Positions 1 through 10,833 of a DNA stretch of 64,000 nucleotides are shown here, in pieces (the stretch's first letter is position 1; each line of letters begins with the position of its first letter). The translations under genes and the position numbers were made by a program. The DNA is from Thamnaconus septentrionalis (taxonomy: Eukaryota; Chordata; Actinopteri; Tetraodontiformes; Monacanthidae). The stretch is from NCBI GenBank assembly GCA_009823395.1, contig CM020515.1, forward strand, positions 9,973,989-10,037,988, read 5' to 3'. The notes below the pieces were generated by a model. The model had not been told where the DNA came from and did not search any database. It was given only the letters and a program-made list of their open reading frames with translations.

Positions 1-15
1 AGCTGTACAAAATCC
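1..15 (+). other. Tail of the recombination signal of a VH gene lying upstream
   Basis: The window opens inside an S3-type signal: agctgt (end of the spacer) followed by nonamer-like acaaaatcc at 7-15. The following bases (cacagtgcttgtgac) resemble those after VH2's nonamer. The rest of that VH lies outside the window. Confidence 0.7.
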
Positions 16-478
16 CACAGTGCTTGTGACACAGAGACACACCGGCAAATAACATACTGATGTCATGACATGTTCCGTTTTACCCTGTTTATTAGTCACA
101 TTATCATCAAGATGATGTTTAAATTTTAAATTCAACTGGGTGCAAGTTTTATGTGCTTGATGGCCTTTAAAAAAAAATCACCAGAATTTTTAAAAAATGT
201 ATTTTAACCTCATGTGTTGGTGACTGTGTTACAATGGTGCATTTTCTAAGTTTAACTCTGTATTTACTAAAAAAAACAAAAAAAAAAAAACATGACATTT
301 TTGCACAACATGAAAAAAATCTAGTGAAAGACGTTGGTCTTGAACAGTTCCAGTCTTCTCTCAAAGGCAAATAATCAAGGTCGAAATCATTGTGACAACA
401 TTAGAATAATGGATAGTTGAATTTTTTTCTCCACGCAGAGAAGTGGGTGGAGTGTTTCTGTGTGAGGGGGAGGAGTCA
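16..478. other. Intergenic spacer before VH1
   Basis: AT-rich DNA with long A and T runs (167-175, 267-290). I see no V relic or mobile element in it. Confidence 0.6.
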
Positions 479-575
479 ATGCAAATCTCTGATCTCTTCC
501 ATATCTACATATGTGCTGCTGAGATCAAATCACTGGCAGTCACACTGCAGACTGGACAGAGACAACTGTTTGAAA

Positions 576-1014
576 ATGACCAGAGTTGATTATTTAGTTG
601 TTTTGCTCATCCTGTCTGTTTACTGGGCAGGTAAGATTGGTTGGTGTTTGTTACCTTCTTGCTTGTTTAATCAGCTGGATGACCTAACAAGCTGTTTAAA
701 TGTTTTTCTAGGTGCTGAGGGTCAAACCTTGACTGAGTCTGAATCAGTGGCTAAAAGACCTGGAGACTCTCACAGACTGACCTGCACTTATTCAGGGTTT
801 AGTGGTGATATACATGGTGCATGGGTTAGACAGGCTCCTGGAAAAGGACTGGAGTGGATCACATGGATACACTATAATGGTGGCACTACTCGCTACTCTG
901 ACTCAGTCAGAGGCCGCTTCACCATCTCCAGAGACAACAGCAGAAAGCAGGTGTATCTGCAGATGAACAGTCTGAGGACTGAGGATTCTGCTGTTTATTA
1001 CTGTGCCAGAGAGT
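576..1014 (+). CDS. ighv: VH1, group A immunoglobulin heavy variable segment
   Basis: Supplies the antigen-binding V part of an Ig heavy chain after joining to D and J. The leader exon (576-630, 18 codons plus one base) encodes a hydrophobic signal peptide and ends at a gtaag donor; the V exon runs 712-1014. FR1 has the TESES motif, CDR1 is [11 protein letters not shown]2 is IHYNGGTT, and Cys23, Trp41 and the YYCAR end are present. Perfect octamer ATGCAAAT at 479-486. Signal: heptamer CACAGTG 1015-1021, 22-base S2 spacer, nonamer ACAAAAACA 1044-1052. The start is the first ATG of the hydrophobic leader. Confidence 0.93.
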
Positions 1015-1052
1015 CACAGTGACACAGGAACCAGCAACACTGTACAAAAACA

Positions 1053-1676
1053 CAACTCAAATAACAAAACAAAAAACAAAAAACAAAAACAAAAAGAAAC
1101 TGGAACACTGGAGCCACCACAGGGGGTGCCCTTATTCTGTCAATTAGATTTGGTGTCCTGAAACTGTAAAGATCAATCTCATGAGTTCTTAATTTTAAAA
1201 CAAATAAATAAATAGATAAAATAACAGTAGAATAGAATATTTGAGCTGTAAAGTGGGACTGTTTCACTGCCCGGTGATTGACATCTGCAATCTCAAATCA
1301 GTGTTTCTACTGCATATAGATTTAAGACTTCAACCTACATGGGGAGGTTACTTTTGTTGTTATAGAGTTGTCCTTTCAAATTTGTGTTTGTTTTTCTTGC
1401 CTAAGCATGGCTACATCATTTATTTATTCTATGTTTTTTCTTTAAACTTGTTCGAATAAATCAATAAATGAAAAATGAGATAAATAAAGACAAGCTATGA
1501 TATAAACCATTTAACATGATTTTTTTTAATTGTAACTTTCAATGAGGAAAGAGCATGTAAAAATGTATTTCACAAATATTTAATTTTCAAAGTAATTTTC
1601 GACTCTCACAGGTCTCAGGAAACCAGGCAGATGTCAGAGTCGAATCCAGTTTCCTCCTCCCTGTGAGGAGGAGTCG
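1053..1676. other. Intergenic spacer, A-to-B type
   Basis: AT-rich. Its first part (about 1100-1150, ccaccacagggggtgccc) resembles the spacers after VH9 and VH28, so it belongs to the same A-to-B module. No gene seen. Confidence 0.6.
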
Positions 1677-1744
1677 ATGCAAAACCCTGAGTTCTTATAT
1701 CTGACTGCAGAGAGAATTACAGAGGACAGTGGACACAGTTCAAC

Positions 1745-2198
1745 ATGATGGACTACAGGACGGCACTGCTTCTATTGACCATCTGCTGCACAGGTCCACA
1801 TCTTTGTGCATGATTTTGCTCCTGAATTGGTCTGTGTCATCTGCCAATTTTATAAAATCATTTTTCGGTTTATTTTCAAATTCTCAGCAGGTGTTGATGG
1901 TCAGACTCTGGTGGAATCTGACCCGGGGTTAAGCGTCCTGGAGAATCTCACAGACTGACTTGTTCAGCCTCTGGATTCACATTCAGTAGCTATGAGATGA
2001 ACTGGGTCAGACAGGCTCCTGGAAAAGGACTGGAGTGGATCGCATACATCAGCGATAGTGGTGGCAGCACTACTTACTACTCTGACTCAGTCAGAGGCCG
2101 CTTCACCATCTCCAGAGACAACAGCAGACAGCAGGTGTATCTGCAGATGAACAGTCTGAGGACTGAAGATTCTGCTGTTAATTACTGTGCCAGAGAGT
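1745..2198 (+). pseudogene. ighv: VH2, group B pseudogene (frameshift in FR1)
   Basis: Leader 1745-1793 and V exon 1891-2198 have normal splice sites, with octamer ATGCAAAA at 1677-1684. Compared with VH10, one base is missing around 1920-1932 (gacccggggtt against gacccagtggtt), which shifts the frame in FR1. The closing motif also reads VNYC instead of VYYC. CDR1 (GFTFSSYE) and CDR2 (ISDSGGSTT) remain. The signal is well kept: CACAGTG 2199-2205, 23-base S3 spacer, ACAAAAACC 2229-2237. It could still rearrange or donate CDR sequence by conversion, but it cannot encode a V domain. Confidence 0.88.
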
Positions 2199-2237
2199 CA
2201 CAGTGACTGGAGTTGGCTGAGCAGCTGTACAAAAACC

Positions 2238-2600
2238 CACAGCGCTCATGATGCTATTTTCAAAACACGCTCGTAAAATGTACATTTCCATTGAAAGCCT
2301 TCTCACCTGTTTCCTCACTGATCTCTCTGACATTGACACCACAGAAAACTGACTTAATACAGCAGTTGCATGTTTGGCATGTTACCTTTTCATTAACTAG
2401 TCTTTTCTTGCAGAAGCTTTTGTTAAATGAAGTTTTTGTGTCCTTATTCCTTCAGGGAGATTCAATCTTCAAGAACAAAGAAAAAACATTTCCAGAAGAA
2501 AAAACTCATTTTCATATTGTCATTATTATTTAAGGTCCTTGAAAAGTTGCAAAATGTCCAGAATATGAAAATTCACATGTTTTCGCCTCAGCGAGGAAAC
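2238..2600. other. Intergenic spacer upstream of VH3
   Basis: No coding or repeat structure recognised apart from short A-rich runs. Confidence 0.55.
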
Positions 2601-2695
2601 ATGCAAACTTCCTGTCTTATAAACAGGAAGTTGGCTCAGAACAGTGGGACAGTCGCACATTTCTGCTGTGATCAGTGGACACTGCTGCTCACAGA

Positions 2696-2877
2696 ATGGA
2701 GAGCGCAGTCATCAGCAGTTTATTATTCTGACTGACTATTCACAGTGAGGTCACTGTTCTGCAGGAGTCTGGAGTGAAATCCAACTGGATGAGTTTCAGT
2801 CAGCAGTGAAAAGTCCTGGAGAGACAGTGAGGATGTCCTGCATCATATCAGTGTTTTAAATGATAAGCTACAACATT
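2696..2877 (+). pseudogene. ighv: VH3, group D pseudogene (collapsed intron, truncated V exon)
   Basis: Octamer ATGCAAAC 2601-2608 and a TATA-like ttataaac precede a leader 2696-2744 that carries an in-frame TGA (ttctga for ttctta). Only about 20 bases (2745-2764) remain where the leader intron should be. The V exon remnant (2765-2877) keeps FR1, has a TAA in CDR1, and stops at the CDR1 end. It then runs straight into the S5-type spacer sequence (aagaagctgcacagctgc). CDR2, FR3 and the heptamer are deleted. Confidence 0.87.
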
Positions 2878-3161
2878 AAGAAGCTGCACAGCTGCATTAA
2901 AAAAACCCTCCAAACAGCCACAGCATCAACTTGAGAAGTTTTCAAAACATGCCCTTTTTTCATGAAATGAAAATTCCTCTCTTGCCTTCACTAGTGGTGT
3001 CAATAGTGACTGACAACATATCTGACTCTTCTCTTAAAACCTGTGTTTCTCTCTATGCAAAGTGAGTCTCCTACATCCTGCTATAAAGACCTGGCATCGT
3101 GCTGTCTGCTGTCAGCAGCAGAAGAAGAGAGGCTCCCACTGGACCACCTTCAGTCTTCACC

Positions 3162-3598
3162 ATGTTGTCTGTAGCTCTGCTGCTGCTGGCTGCTGGATCC
3201 AGTGAGTGTACTGAGGCAGAGACACTGACAGTATGATCAGCTCACACTGAGCGCTCACTGTTAGAACACTGCTTCAATGTTCATGTCTTCCTCCACAGGT
3301 GTCAAGTGTGAAACGCTGACTCAGCCGACCTCTGTAACTGTGCAACCAGGACAACGTCTGACCATCAACTGTCAGGTCTCCTATTCTGTCAGTGGCTATT
3401 GGACAGGTTGGATCAGACAGCCTGCAGGAAAAGGACTGGAGTGGATCGGATATAGCTGTTCTGGATGTGCAGAATATTACAAAGATTCTCTGAGGAGCCA
3501 GTTCAGTATCACTTTTGACTCCTCCAGCAACACAGTGACTCTAAATGGACAGAATATGCAGCCTGGAGACACTGCAGTGTATTACTGTGCCAGATACC
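3162..3598 (+). CDS. ighv: VH4, group C' heavy variable segment with CxxC in CDR2
   Basis: Leader 3162-3201 (13 codons plus one base, donor gtgagtg), V exon 3299-3598. FR1 is the VKCETLTQPTS type, CDR1 YSVSGYW, and CDR2 carries Cys-Ser-Gly-Cys (YSCSGCAE), which adds two cysteines to the canonical pair. FR2 is [12 protein letters not shown]. Octamer ATGCAAAG 3055-3062, TATAAA 3082-3087. Signal: CACAGTG 3599-3605, 22-base S1 spacer, ACAAAAACC 3628-3636. No frame damage is visible. Confidence 0.93.
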
Positions 3599-3636
3599 CA
3601 CAGTGACACAAACCACGAGAGAGCTGAACAAAAACC

Positions 3637-4353
3637 CCTGAGAGTAACATGAAGAGTGACATGAAGCCACCAGAGGAGGCGCTCTAAGACTACACATCAG
3701 ATCGCTCGAACAGTTACCAGGTGATGAGGCCAGAACTATGGAAATATATGAAATAAAAAAGGCAACAATTTTTTGAATACTACAGCAACACATCCTAACA
3801 AATGACTGACACATGGCTACAATATGCCATTTCTCAGACTCAAAGCAAGTTCTTTCTCCTTATGTTGAACCACAAAGCCCTGAGGGAACTGCACAAAAAT
3901 CCAAAAACACAAGTGACTCAACTAAAGAAATAATCATCATGAAAAATTCAACCAATTAATGGAGGCCATGGATTATGGGTAGAAAGTAGTTTTATGTTAG
4001 TTAATTTGATAACTTCAGCTCGGGCGTGTCCAGGGTGTCACCCTGACTTCACCCTATGACAGTTGGGATAGGCTCCATCTGACCCCCACACCCTGAGTGC
4101 AGGAGGAAGTGGGTTTGGAAGATGGATGGATGGATGGATGGATGAACTTCAGCCCAGATGAAAGAGGAAGAAATACATGTTGTGTGTAGCTCTCCACCCG
4201 CATTAAAGTGCTGTCACTGATGTTCAATGAGTGTGTGACTGCAAACTACCTTTAAATATGGAAAACACAGATGCTTGAGGCAATATGTGTCCAGCACGAA
4301 ATGATAATAATAGTCCACTTTGACTTGTCAGTTCACATTCTGAGGTGGAGTCT
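3637..4353. other. Intergenic spacer with SINE tail
   Basis: Holds the SINE tail listed separately (4027-4143). Bases about 3830-3965 resemble 16830-16965 upstream of VH17. The remainder is AT-rich. Confidence 0.6.
4027..4143 (+). mobile_element. SINE 3' tail fragment ending in (GGAT)n
   Basis: The stretch gtccagggtgtcaccctg ... gggataggctcca ... matches the 3' part of the full SINE at 4983-5351 with several substitutions. It ends in a GGAT microsatellite (about 4119-4143). The tRNA-related head is absent. Confidence 0.8.
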
Positions 4354-4436
4354 ATGCAAAACTCACATGTCTTCCACCTCTATTTATGTGTCTGCAGAGA
4401 GCAGGACAGACAACAGTTCAGACGCAGTAAAACAAT

Positions 4437-4876
4437 ATGGACTTCTGGAGAGGATTGTTTATTTTTATTCTCAGCTTGGCAGGTGATGAACCTCATGTGA
4501 CTTTGTTTATCTTAACTGTCTTTTGGGTTTGAGTTCAACAATCAGGTATTTCTCCCTCTTGTATCGGCAGGTGTTGATGGTCAGACTCTGGTGGAATCTG
4601 ACTCGGTGGTTAAACGTCCTGGAGGATCTCACAGACTGACCTGTTCAGCCACTGGATTCACATTCAGTGACTACTGGATAGCATGGGTCAGACAGGCTCC
4701 TGGAAAAGGACTGGAGTGGATGGCCTGGATACATCCTAATGGTGGCAGTACTTACTACTCTGACTCAGTCAGAGGCCGCTTCACCATCTCCAGGGACAAC
4801 AGCAGACAGCAGGTGTATCTGCAGATGAACAGTCTGAGGGCTGAAGATTCTGCTGTTTATTACTGTGCCAGAGACT
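4437..4876 (+). CDS. ighv: VH5, group B' heavy variable segment
   Basis: Leader 4437-4482 starts MDFWRG and is hydrophobic; V exon 4571-4876. CDR1 [11 protein letters not shown]2 [10 protein letters not shown]3 [14 protein letters not shown], and an intact YYCAR. Its CDR2 cassette is almost the same as that of group A gene VH9. Octamer ATGCAAAA 4354-4361. Signal: CACAGTG 4877-4883, 23-base S3 spacer, nonamer ACAAAAAGT 4907-4915, which departs from consensus at its last two bases and may lower use. Confidence 0.9.
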
Positions 4877-4915
4877 CACAGTGAATGGAGTTGGTTGAGC
4901 AGCTGTACAAAAAGT

Positions 4916-5987
4916 CATACACATGATCATTATGGGGTTTTCACTCTATGTTCAAGATAATTATCAATTTAAATCCAGTTAACACGGTGGCGCAGTGGTT
5001 AGCGCTGCCGCCTCACAGCAAGAAGGTCATGGGTTCGATTCCGGGGCCCCGGGCCTGTGACCTTTCTGTGTGGAGTTTGCATGTTCTCCCCGTGTCTGCG
5101 TGGGTTCTCTCCGGGTTCTCCGGCTTCCTCCCACACTCCAAAAACATGCATATGAGGTCAATTGAACACTGTAAATTGTCCGTAGGTGTGCATGTGAGTG
5201 TGAATGGTTGTTTGTTTCTATGTGGCCCTGCGATGAACTGGCGACTTGTCCAGGGTGTCACCCTGCCTTCGCCCTAAGACAGCTGGGATAGGCTCCAGCA
5301 GACCCCCGTGACCCTGAAAAGGAAGAAGCGGGTATAGAAGATGAATGAATGAAATCCAGTTAATACAAAACACTAGATTTTACTCAGATGTAAAAATGTT
5401 TTTTGAGCCTATTCTGTTTTTGTATATTTTGTATATTTGTTTTTTGTCTTTTGTGGCCTTGTTTATGGAAGGAGACTTTTAACCCTAAAGAAGTTCCACT
5501 TTAAATTCAAATGGACAATAATTAATATTACATATTTTTTACATATCGTTCTAATTCATTGATCATTTCAAACAATGGTTCTTCTCAAAAATGCCTTAAA
5601 TGAAATGAAAGAAAACATTTTTATATTCTGTATCTAAATTATGAGAATTTTTGTCTCTGGATTCCTTTGCACAATTATTTCTTCATTTGTGAACTTACAA
5701 CATTTCATAAAAGAGTGTGTTTAATGTAAAGCAAAGACACTTCCATGTGTCTCTCCCCCTCTACTCTGTGTTCCTCCAAAGGTCTGCCTGAAAGTCTGTA
5801 CTCCTGCATTGACTCTTGGTGTATGAAGTGAGAAGCAAAACTATATTAATATCCGCTTCATTGCAACATACATGGGAACGAGCCCCTCCCTCCTCCTTGA
5901 TTCAAATCTCCTCTCTACACAGGGTACATCTGTCCTGCTGGCTGCTCTTCTTCTATGACTGCAGCATCTCACACCTCCAGCATCAGG
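4916..5987. other. Long intergenic spacer with full-length SINE
   Basis: Contains the SINE at 4983-5351; 5364-5800 is AT-rich without recognisable features. The 5' flank of VH6 (5800-5987) lacks an octamer. Confidence 0.6.
4983..5351 (+). mobile_element. Full-length tRNA-derived SINE
   Basis: The head has a Pol III A-box-like tggcgcagtgg and a B-box-like gggttcgattcc at 5031-5042. The body and the tail (ataggctcc ... gaagcgggtatagaag) end in (GAAT)n. A 12-base target-site duplication AAATCCAGTTAA flanks it at 4971-4982 and 5352-5363. It is the only copy here with its tRNA head; the other copies are 5'-truncated. Confidence 0.92.
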
Positions 5988-6449
5988 ATGAAGAACACAC
6001 TCACTCTGCTGCTGGTGTCTCTCACGGCGTGCTGTGAGTTCTATCTTTGGCACCGACAACATGGGCTGATGGTCGGTCAGCGACACTGGGAATCTTCCTC
6101 CATCATTGTCTGACTGTCTCTCCTGTCATCTCCTCAGATTGTGTAGGTCAGAGCATGGAGTCTCTTCCCTCCACATCAGTGTTGAAAAGCCCAGGGGAGA
6201 CGCTGAATCTCTCCTGCAGGGGATCAAGCTTCACATTTAGCTGCTGTGTTATGCAGTGGATCAGACAACCTGCAGGAAAAGGACTACAGTGGTTAGGTAC
6301 TGGCTTCTCTGATGCCAGTAAGAACGTTTATGCTAGCGGGGTCAGAGGTCGTGCAGAAATCAGTCGAGATGACAGCAACAGCATGGTGTCTCTGAGGCTG
6401 TCCAACTTACAGCCAGGGGACTCTGCAGTGTATTACTGTGCCAGATACC
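5988..6449 (+). CDS. ighv: VH6, the only group F heavy variable segment
   Basis: Leader 5988-6033 (MKNTLTLLLV..., 15 codons plus one base), V exon 6138-6449. FR1 (SMESLPSTSVLKSPGETLNL) is unlike any other group here. CDR1 contains two adjacent cysteines (SFTFSCCV), FR2 reads [17 protein letters not shown]2 GFSDASKN, and FR3 has RDDSNSMVSLRLSNLQPGDS. No octamer is visible upstream, which sets it apart from the other intact genes. Its 3' side is of C/C' type: CACAGTG 6450-6456, S1 spacer, ACAAAAACC 6479-6487, then the same gaagccaccagaggaggcgc flank. The frame is open; expression is uncertain. Confidence 0.85.
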
Positions 6450-6487
6450 CACAGTGACACAAACCACGAGAGAGCTGAACAAAAACC

Positions 6488-6793
6488 CAAGAGTCTCAGA
6501 GTGACATGAAGCCACCAGAGGAGGCGCTCTAAGACCATGCATCAGTTCACTATACATGCAAATCAGGAATGAGATCATTTAACTCCCCAACCCCTGAAAA
6601 AACAACAACACATAAGAGTGTGTGTGTGTGTGTGTGTGCGTCCTACTTTCTTTTTTCTCCAAGATCTTCCCCAATATTTTAACAAATGTTCATTCAAAAC
6701 AAGTTGTGAATCCTACATGTCATTACACATTTTCATTAAAAAGAAGACGGAAGTCCAAGTCACGTAGTCTCTTCTTTCTGGAAGGTGGAGTCA
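6488..6793. other. Intergenic spacer with (GT)n
   Basis: Carries a C-type 3' flank, then a short GT microsatellite at about 6617-6639, then AT-rich DNA. Confidence 0.65.
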
Positions 6794-6867
6794 ATGCAAA
6801 ACTCCAACACCTCCAACTCTACTTAACATCATGCAGAACAAGGACAGCAGACACCCAGTTTGACACA

Positions 6868-7304
6868 ATGGACTTCAGGACAGGACTGGTGTTTCTGACT
6901 ATCTGCTGGGCAGGTGAATATCTGAAATTGTTCATTGTCTTCCAAGTGTGAGGCAACCATCAGATAGGACACATTTATGATTTTCATTGTCTCGGCAGGT
7001 GTTGATGGTCAGACTCTGACACAATCTGACTCTGTGGTTAAACGTCCTGGTGAAGCTCACAGACTGACCTGTTCAGCCTCTGGATTCATATTCAGTAGCT
7101 ATGGCATGCACTGGATCAGACAGGCTCCTGGAAAAGGACTGGAGTGGATGGCGTTGATATATTATGATAGTAGTAAGATGTTCTACTCTGACTCAGTCAG
7201 AGGCCGCTTCACCATCTCCAGAGACAACAGCAGACAGCAGGTGTTTCTAGAGATGGACAGTCTGAAGGAGGAAGATTCTGCAATGTATTACTGTGCCAGA
7301 AACC
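6868..7304 (+). CDS. ighv: VH7, group B heavy variable segment
   Basis: Leader 6868-6913 ([16 protein letters not shown]), V exon 6999-7304. FR1 has [21 protein letters not shown]1 [11 protein letters not shown]2 IYYDSSKM; the latter cassette recurs in VH43 (group A) and VH51 (B'). FR3 is slightly divergent ([17 protein letters not shown]). Octamer ATGCAAAA 6794-6801. Signal: CACAGTG 7305-7311, 23-base S3 spacer, ACATAAACC 7335-7343 with one base off consensus. Confidence 0.92.
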
Positions 7305-7343
7305 CACAGTGACTGGAATTGGTTGAGCAGCTGTACATAAACC

Positions 7344-7977
7344 CACACACTCTAGTGGTGGGCCGTGCATTTCACACCGAGGCCATCAGTGATGTCATAT
7401 TTAGTCAACCCTAGTTTAATACACCTCAAATTACCCTCAATATGACACTACAGCTTGGATTCCATACAGAATCAGACTTACATATTACATAACCTTCACA
7501 TCGGTGACCTTGTCAAGCAACATTTAGCTTCCGAAGGATTTAAAAGCACAATGAATAAATGTTCTTACTCTATGATGTTCCAGATAATTACACCTCCGAT
7601 GCAATCACAAGTAGATTTGATAAGAAATAATGTAAAACCCTCATTGACAAAAACATGTATTATTTTTTTTATTAGCTTTAATGTCTAAATTTATAAAATT
7701 GCATACAAACAATTTAAAAAAAATTAAAATGTATATTTATTTACGTTCCATAGCTTTTAATGTATGCATTTAATCAATGAATAATTTCAAAATATTATTC
7801 TTGTGAAATAATTGTCTTTTAGATGGTATTCAGAGAAATAGATTTGTTTATTTGTGATATTTTTAAACATGTAAGAAAATTGTGTGTTGCAGAGCACTGA
7901 CTTTTGTGAACCATCTCTCTCTCTCTCTCTCTCTCTTCCTCCCTCCCTCTCAACTCAACCACTACACCTTTATTTCT
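7344..7977. other. Intergenic spacer, AT-rich, with (CT)n
   Basis: Very AT-rich between 7660 and 7860. A CT microsatellite lies at about 7914-7936 just before VH8's octamer. No gene seen. Confidence 0.6.
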
Positions 7978-8057
7978 ATGCAAACTCAGTGACCTTCTTC
8001 CTCAGCTATAAAATCTTCACATCCAGCTCTCAGAGTTCACAGCACTTCAGTCTCATC

Positions 8058-8499
8058 ATGAACATGTTCTCTGTGACTCTGCTGCTGCTGATGCTGCTGC
8101 TGGCAGCTGATTGTGAGTCTCAGCATCTGAAACTGTCACACTTTATTCTCATGCTGATTGATTTTTAGAATAAACTAGACATTTTCCTTTTTACAGCAGG
8201 TGTCAAGTGTGAAGCGCTGACTCAGCCGGCCTCTGTAACTGTGCAGCCAGGACAAAGTCTGACCATCAACTGTCAGGTCTCCTATTCTGTCAGTAGCTAT
8301 TGGACACATTGGATCAGACAGCCTGCAGGAAAAGGACTGGAGTGGGTTGGAGCAGCACGTGATTGATACAACAAAATTTACAAAGATTCTCTGAGGAGCC
8401 AGTTCAGTATCACCTTAGACTCCTCCAGCAACACAGTGACTCTAAGCGGACAGAATATGCAGCCTGGAGACACTGCAGTGTATTACTGTGCCAGAGACC
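8058..8499 (+). pseudogene. ighv: VH8, group C pseudogene (stop in CDR2, damaged heptamer)
   Basis: Octamer ATGCAAAC 7978-7985, TATAAA 8007-8012, leader 8058-8112 and V exon 8200-8499 are all in place. In CDR2 the frame meets TGA at 8364-8366, where the related VH61 reads on through GTTGGATAC. The heptamer is CACAGCG (8500-8506) and the nonamer ACAAAACCC (8529-8537). CDR1 is YSVSSYW. The two independent lesions make this a clear pseudogene. Confidence 0.9.
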
Positions 8500-8537
8500 C
8501 ACAGCGACACAAACCATGAGAGAGCTGAACAAAACCC

Positions 8538-9278
8538 CCTCAGAGTAACATGAAAAGTGACGTGAAGCCACCAGAGGAGGCGCTCTAAGACCTCACATCA
8601 GCTCACCATCAGAGTAAATAGGGAATAATAAATAAACCATTTAAATATTTTGATATTGACAGTATCACAATCACAACTACATCATCCTTCTATTTATGCA
8701 CACTGTGTTCCTTCTTTTTTGTCACACCTGCTTCACTAGAGCCGTCTCCTCCACCACCTGGCCCCACCTCATCAGCCTTAATCACCTCCACCTGTGACTC
8801 CCAGCCGCCAGCAATCAACCAACGAGAATAGACACCAGCACTGCAGCGCAATGGAGTTTCCAGGCACTAAACCTTGGACTGATTGACTGGGCATGACTTT
8901 ACCTGCTTCTGCCCATGTTTCTTTGTCCCCATCTTGGAAAAACAGGCAGTGCTCTAAACCCCAAATGATGAGTTTCTTGGTTCTTGTTGTCTTGTGACTG
9001 TCAGACATTTTCTTCCCTCGTCCTGTCCACCAGATTGCTCTGGTGTGTTTGCGCTGCTACAACTATTATCCAAGTGTGCTGTGAATTTCTGTGAACAATT
9101 TGTCTAATCTTAGTCTTCAGCATGTGTTGAGGATCTGAAAGTCTGTATGAAAAAAGTCTAATTTTGCTGAAGAGACTATCATGGTACAATACATTCTCCA
9201 CACAAAATTGTCCAGTACACACATAATGACAACTTATTTCTTTGGACATGTGAGTTGTTTCTCTGTGAGGAGGAGTCA
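8538..9278. other. Intergenic spacer with dispersed repeat
   Basis: C-type 3' flank, then a copy of a dispersed repeat at about 8709-8826 (see the separate entry), then unassigned DNA up to VH9's octamer. Confidence 0.6.
8709..8826 (+). repeat. Dispersed repeat, copy 1 (cacctggccccacctc motif)
   Basis: Shares ccaccacctggccccacctc and cacctccacctgtgactccc with 13218-13340, 29752-29874 and 61688-61796. It always lies downstream of an S1 signal. The class is not recognised; no terminal repeats seen. Confidence 0.65.
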
Positions 9279-9375
9279 ATGCAAATCTCTGATCTCTTCC
9301 ATCTCTACATATGTGCTGCTGAGATCAAATCACTGACAGTCACACTGCAGACTGGACAGAGACAACTGTCTGAAA

Positions 9376-9806
9376 ATGACCAGAGCTGATTATTTAGTTG
9401 TTTTGCTCATCCTGTCTGTTTACTGGGCAGGTAAGATTGTTTGTTACTTTGTTTCTCGTTGGATTGGCTGCACTGTGTGAATGGACTGTTTCACTGTTTC
9501 TAGGTGCTGAGGGTCAAACCTTGACTGAGTCTGAATCAGTGGCTAAAACACCTGGAAACTCTCACAGACTGACCTGCACTTATTCAGGGTTCAGTAGTGA
9601 TATATATGCTGCTTGGATCAGACAGGCTCCTGGAAAAGGACTGGAGTGGATGGCCTGGATACATCCTAATGATGGCCGTACTTACTACTCTGACTCAGTC
9701 AGAGGCCGCTTCACCATCTCCAGAGACAACAGCAGAAAGCAGGTGTTTCTGCAGATGAACAGTCTGAGGACTGAAGATTCTGCTGTTTATTACTGTGCCA
9801 GAGAGT
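9376..9806 (+). CDS. ighv: VH9, group A heavy variable segment
   Basis: Leader 9376-9430, a short 73-base intron, V exon 9504-9806. CDR1 [11 protein letters not shown]2 [10 protein letters not shown]3 [19 protein letters not shown]. Octamer ATGCAAAT 9279-9286. Signal: CACAGTG 9807-9813, S2 spacer, ACAAAAACA 9836-9844. The intron and both flanks match VH28 closely; the pair is a duplicate about 18.75 kb apart. Confidence 0.94.
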
Positions 9807-9844
9807 CACAGTGATACAGGAACCAGCAACACTGTACAAAAACA

Positions 9845-10289
9845 CAACTCAGAAAAAATTCAAAGCCTGACCACTGAAGTCACCACAGGGGGCAACCTTG
9901 TTCAGCCATTGACATTTGGCAATTAATCTACAAAGATCAGCGTAGGTTCCATTCCCATAACTTCTTCAACGTTTTAAAAATATATCATGACAACAGAATA
10001 CATGACCTGTAAACTGGGACTGTTTCCCTGGCCAGTGATCGACATCTGTCGTCTCTTATCAGCATTTCCACTGCATATAGATATAACAGAGAATGGCTAT
10101 GAGGTAAACCAGTTAACATGGGAGTGATTTTATAAGTTTGTTTCATTAAACTGTCGACAAGGAAAGAACATTTCAAAATCTACTATTGAACCAATATTTG
10201 ATTTTCTAACGACCAACATTGTTCATTCAATTCTCACAGATCTCAGGAAACAAGGCAAGAGTCAAATCCAGTTTCCAGAGGAGGAGTCA
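9845..10289. other. Intergenic spacer, A-to-B type
   Basis: Nearly identical to 28596-29040 and looser to 1053-1676. No gene or mobile element seen. Confidence 0.65.
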
Positions 10290-10357
10290 ATGCAAAACAC
10301 TGAGTGCTTATATGTAACTGCAGAGAGAAGGACAGAGGACAGTGGGCACAGTTCAAC

Positions 10358-10794
10358 ATGATGGACTACAGGACGGCACTGCTTCTATTGACCATCTGCT
10401 TGGCAGGTCCACATCTTTATAGATCCTTATTGCACATTGACATTGGTCTGTGTCATCAGTTTCATTCATGGTTTTCTTTCTTGGCAGGTGTTGATGGTCA
10501 GACTCTGGTGGAATCTGACCCAGTGGTTAAACGTCCTGGAGAATCACACAGATTGACCTGTTCAGCCTCTGGATTCACATTCAGCAGCTACTATATGGCC
10601 TGGGTCAGACAGGCTCCTGGAAAAGGACTGGAGTGGATCTCATACATCAGCACTGGTAGCAGCTACATCTACTACTCTGACTCAGTCAGAGGCCGCTTCA
10701 CCATCTCCAGAGACGACTCCAGTAGTAAACTCTATCTGCAGATGAGCAGTCTGAAGACTGAGGACACTGCAGTGTATTACTGTGCCAGAGACCC
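10358..10794 (+). CDS. ighv: VH10, group B heavy variable segment
   Basis: Leader 10358-10406 ([14 protein letters not shown]...), V exon 10488-10794. CDR1 [11 protein letters not shown]2 [10 protein letters not shown]3 [19 protein letters not shown], which sets the MMDYRT subgroup (VH10, 29, 47) apart from other B genes. Octamer ATGCAAAA 10290-10297. Signal: CACAGTG 10795-10801, unusual 23-base S6 spacer, ACAAAAACT 10825-10833. The germline frame reads through this heptamer without the usual TGA. Confidence 0.93.
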
Positions 10795-10833
10795 CACAGT
10801 GAACAAAAATAACAGGATCCTTGTACAAAAACT

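Noticed and set aside
4983..5055. A tRNA gene
   Set aside because: A-box and B-box-like motifs are present, but the sequence continues into a SINE body with target-site duplication and there is no tRNA fold at the 3' side.
4948..5277. 109-codon open frame
   Set aside because: It lies within the SINE and has no protein features.
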